Assembly (NCBI GenBank): GCA_040007095.1 | Contig: JBDTVS010000211.1 | Location: 1 to 14,023 of the forward strand | DNA length: 14,023 nt | Origin: JBDTVS01 sp040007095 | GTDB taxonomy: Bacteria; Acidobacteriota; Vicinamibacteria; Vicinamibacterales; CAVVIG01 | Direction: 5' to 3' | Shown: in pieces, positions 12,333-14,023 of the stretch | Numbering within the stretch: the stretch's first letter is position 1 | Layout: each line of letters opens with the position of its first letter | Translations under genes and position numbers: made by a program | Notes under the pieces: model-generated | Told to the model about the DNA's origin: nothing | Databases searched by the model: none | What the model saw: only the letters and a program-made list of their open reading frames with translations

Positions 12333-13226
12333 ATGTTGATCCCACCTGACGAGGCCGCGTGGTTTCACACCCTCTACCCATCGGTGATCGGCTTCGTGTG
12401 CGCCCAGATCGGCGGTGTCGAGGGCGTGGTCGACGCCGAGACCTTCCGCGAGGCGCCGCTGCCGCGCAAGATGCAGGCGCGAGATCTGCTGCTCGAGCAC
12501 AGCGGCCTCGTCAGCGCCTACGTGGACGCCAACCCCGACGACGTTCGCGAAGTGGACCTCGGGCTGGTGTTGGACTGGACGCGGTTTTTACGTGGCCGGT
12601 TCACCATTGAGCGCGACTTACGCCAGTACACGGTGTTCATGACCGAGGGCGATCCCCCGCGTGCGTTCGGCGTGCTCGGCCTGACCAACGAGATCCTCGA
12701 CATGGTCGCGCCGCCCCTGCCGGCGATGGTTGACGCGGTGCTCTTGCCGTGGAAAGGCCGGATCATCTGTGATGGCCTTCTGAGCCGCTTCAACGTCATG
12801 TTCGGCCCGGGTGTTCGGCGGCGCCTCACCGAGACGTACAAGGCGGCCAAAGCCTCCGGCATCGTCACGTCGTTCGATCCCGACTGGCGACCGTCACCGC
12901 CGACAATCGCCAGGCAGCCGAAGACCCTAGCGATCAGCCGGTTCCTGAAGCGGTGCCCGCAGTCTCTCGACGATTTCACACGTCAGTTTGGTCCGCCGCA
13001 GGCGGAGGTCGAGGCGGACAGCGTTGGCGACTATTGTTTGTGGCAGCTTGGCGACGAGTCGGTGAGCCGGTGCGACAGGGTGCTCATCTATCCGAACATC
13101 ATCGCTGGCCATGACCTGCATGTGTTTGTGCGAGGCCGCAGGATTACGCAGGTGGCTGCGCCGCCGCGCCGCCAGTGGACGAAGGCCCAGCTTCGCCCAC
13201 CCGAAGGCTGGAGGCTCCTTCGTTGA
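12333..13226 (+). CDS. Unrecognised 297-residue protein
   Basis: I do not recognise a characterised family. There is no signal peptide or membrane segment, so it is probably cytoplasmic. Visible marks are PLPRKMQARDLLLEH (43-57), a central VLLPWKGRIICDGLL (136-150), a basic helix VRRRLTETYKAAKASG (161-176), and a C-terminal beta-rich part with DYCLWQLGDE, VLIYPNI and HDLHVFVRGRRITQV. The PW/PFKGRIxxDGLL phrase occurs, as I recall, in uncharacterised proteins of many bacteria. The coding character is good over the full length. Only a weak GGGA precedes the ATG. It follows the MntA-HepT pair in the same direction after 99 bases and could share its transcript, yet a functional link is unproven. 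Confidence 0.7.
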   Translation: MLIPPDEAAWFHTLYPSVIGFVCAQIGGVEGVVDAETFREAPLPRKMQARDLLLEHSGLVSAYVDANPDDVREVDLGLVLDWTRFLRGRFTIERDLRQYTVFMTEGDPPRAFGVLGLTNEILDMVAPPLPAMVDAVLLPWKGRIICDGLLSRFNVMFGPGVRRRLTETYKAAKASGIVTSFDPDWRPSPPTIARQPKTLAISRFLKRCPQSLDDFTRQFGPPQAEVEADSVGDYCLWQLGDESVSRCDRVLIYPNIIAGHDLHVFVRGRRITQVAAPPRRQWTKAQLRPPEGWRLLR

Positions 13227-13359
13227 CAGGCATTCCACGATGTGGGGACGCGCGGACGGAAGGGCGGGGACCGCGTGTTTATCGACGTGCATCACGTGCG
13301 CGCCGACAATCTTGTGAATCTCTCCGTCCAACACGGGCTCGGCACGCCCACAAGGCCTT

Positions 13360-13382
13360 GGAAAACTGCAGAACAGTTTTCC
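13360..13382. terminator. Perfect 9-bp hairpin, possible terminator
   Basis: GGAAAACTG, loop CAGAA, CAGTTTTCC. It is the strongest local hairpin after the 297-residue gene (134 bases beyond its stop). The T-run is inside the stem and not behind it, so terminator function is only possible. Confidence 0.4.
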
Positions 13383-13418
13383 ACGAGCTTCCACAGGCAC
13401 TCTCTTCTTCATTCAGAA

Positions 13419-13464
13419 GGGGACATTTCTATCGAGTTAAGAACGGGGACATTTCTAACGAGTC
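13419..13464. repeat. Two 20-bp direct repeats resembling IS-end motifs
   Basis: GGGGACATTTCTATCGAGTT (13419-13438) and GGGGACATTTCTAACGAGTC (13445-13464) match at 18 of 20 positions and start 26 bases apart. GGGGACATTTCTA is a phrase I associate with the ends of insertion sequences and with REP-like repeats near transposases, but there is no transposase here. A solo IS end or excision scar is the likeliest reading. Confidence 0.5.
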
Positions 13465-13533
13465 TTGACATCAGGCTTTTCCACTACTTGACAGACACGA
13501 CCTGTTCCTCGACAGTTAAAGTTTAAATGCGTC

Positions 13534-13929
13534 GTGAAGCTGATGAAGGACGAGCAGACCCGCCGGCTACTTGACCAGATTGGCGTGCTTCGGGATCCGT
13601 GTGATCTCGATCTGCTGGTGTTCTTCGTCCGCCATCCGCGCGTGTTGCTCACAAGCGATCAGATTGCCGCTTTCCTCGGCTACGAGGTGAAACGGCTTGG
13701 TGAATCGCTCGACGTCTTGGTGACGGCTGCACTCCTGACGCGCATGCAGACACCGACCAGCGCCGCGCGAATGCATGTGTTCGCGGTCGGTGGGCCGCAC
13801 GATGGCTGGTTGCCCTCGCTCGTCGAGGTGGCGTCGACCCGCGAAGGACGATTGGCGCTGCGCGCCGCTCTCATCGATCAGAGGAACGAGCAGGCCCCCG
13901 GCCCGGTGGCAGGGCGCGACCGCGACTAG
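13534..13929 (+). CDS. Small winged-helix-like protein ahead of a KaiC-like gene
   Basis: A 131-residue protein. Residues about 22-72 (DLDLLVFFVRHPRVLLTSDQ, IAAFLGYEVKRLGESLDVLV, TAALLTR) have the look of a winged helix-turn-helix: helix, then LTSDQIAAFLGY as first recognition pair and LGESLDVLVTAALLTR as second helix and wing. The C-terminal half (MHVFAVGGPHDGWLPSLVEV, ASTREGRLALRAALIDQR) may be a dimer or ligand part. The start is uncertain: GTG at 13534, or ATG at 13543 giving three residues fewer, neither with a good Shine-Dalgarno. It lies 50 bases before a KaiC-like ATPase and probably shares its operon. It may regulate that operon or act as adaptor for the ATPase. Confidence 0.65.
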   Translation: MKLMKDEQTRRLLDQIGVLRDPCDLDLLVFFVRHPRVLLTSDQIAAFLGYEVKRLGESLDVLVTAALLTRMQTPTSAARMHVFAVGGPHDGWLPSLVEVASTREGRLALRAALIDQRNEQAPGPVAGRDRD

Positions 13930-13979
13930 ACGACCCAAACGCACTGACAGACCTCCCCCGAAGGAGCCTGGAGACGTTC

Positions 13980-14023
13980 ATGCCCACACGAGACGTAGTG
14001 AAGACTGGAATCACCGGCCTCGA
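13980..14023 (+). CDS. Start of a KaiC/RAD55-like ATPase gene (cut by window end)
   Basis: The first 14 codons read MPTRDVVKTGITGLD (last codon incomplete). The V.TGI.GLD opening is the hallmark start of KaiC/RadA-type RecA-fold ATPases (usually followed by a DxxLGGG and a Walker A, which lie beyond the window). GGAG sits 6 bases before the ATG, and AAGGAG lies further upstream. In many soil bacteria such genes sit in signalling operons with histidine kinases and response regulators. Only the start is visible, so the family call rests on this short motif. Confidence 0.65.
   Translation, partial: MPTRDVVKTGITGL

Larger units (their letters stand above)
13227..13533. other. Gap with hairpin and IS-end-like repeats
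   Basis: 307 bases with no convincing gene; small frames crossing it lack protein character. The right half is AT-richer than the rest of the window. It contains a perfect 9-bp hairpin (13360-13382), two 20-bp direct repeats (13419-13464) and two TTGACA hexamers (13465-13470 and 13488-13493), none with a well-spaced -10. Confidence 0.5.

Noticed and set aside
13377..13397. TTTTCCACG and CTTCCACAG as DnaA boxes, hence a replication origin
   Set aside because: Both differ from TTATNCACA at key positions, there are only two, the first is part of a hairpin arm, and no replication gene is near.
1..14023. CRISPR array, tRNA or rRNA genes
   Set aside because: I saw no regularly spaced repeats, and no tRNA cloverleaf or rRNA-like segment stood out on reading.

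Overview
The window is GC-rich, mostly intact bacterial DNA. Several traits point to an Acidobacteriota-type soil genome, probably Vicinamibacteria-like: a Pkn-type Ser/Thr kinase fused to a TolB-like beta-propeller, a secreted protein with a carboxypeptidase-regulatory-like domain followed by a PDFSGVW segment, a secreted DUF3604/PHP protein, a remnant of a tyrosine recombinase type I associate with that group, and -10-like hexamers lying very close to start codons. This placement rests on gene style, not on a marker gene.

Left part (1-8397), metabolic and signalling genes. After about 460 bases with no convincing gene comes a secreted protein (460-1458). A 700-base gap follows that contains a frameshifted fossil of a tyrosine recombinase (about 1927-2095). 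Next is a dienelactone-hydrolase-like protein (2161-3132) with an unusual hydrophobic hairpin inside the hydrolase fold. On the minus strand, 3311-6039 is one 909-residue receptor-like Ser/Thr kinase gene split by a single-base deletion at about 4377 into a kinase/TM part and a beta-propeller part. Divergent from it is a secreted DUF3604 (PHP-like metallohydrolase) protein (6349-8397).

Middle part (8398-13226), an accessory island. It holds a Phd/YefM-RelE/ParE toxin-antitoxin pair with a perfect 16-bp palindrome upstream. It then holds a two-gene unit of a helix-turn-helix protein and a tyrosine recombinase (4-base ATGA overlap). That unit is preceded by a perfect 28-bp palindrome with 11-6-11 architecture and inner ATAA/TTAT, the layout of a Xer/dif core site. 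An MntA-HepT (nucleotidyltransferase/HEPN, type VII) pair with intact signature motifs and an unrecognised 297-residue protein follow. Relict coding, inverted repeats and IS-end-like direct repeats fit repeated insertion and decay here.

Right edge (13227-14023). A hairpin and two 20-bp direct repeats (18/20 identical) precede a small winged-helix-like protein and the first codons of a KaiC/RAD55-like ATPase that runs off the window.

The most notable candidate is the recombinase unit with its dif-like palindrome and an extra half-site over its own likely promoter. It looks like a self-contained, possibly self-regulating site-specific recombination module placed between two toxin-antitoxin systems.
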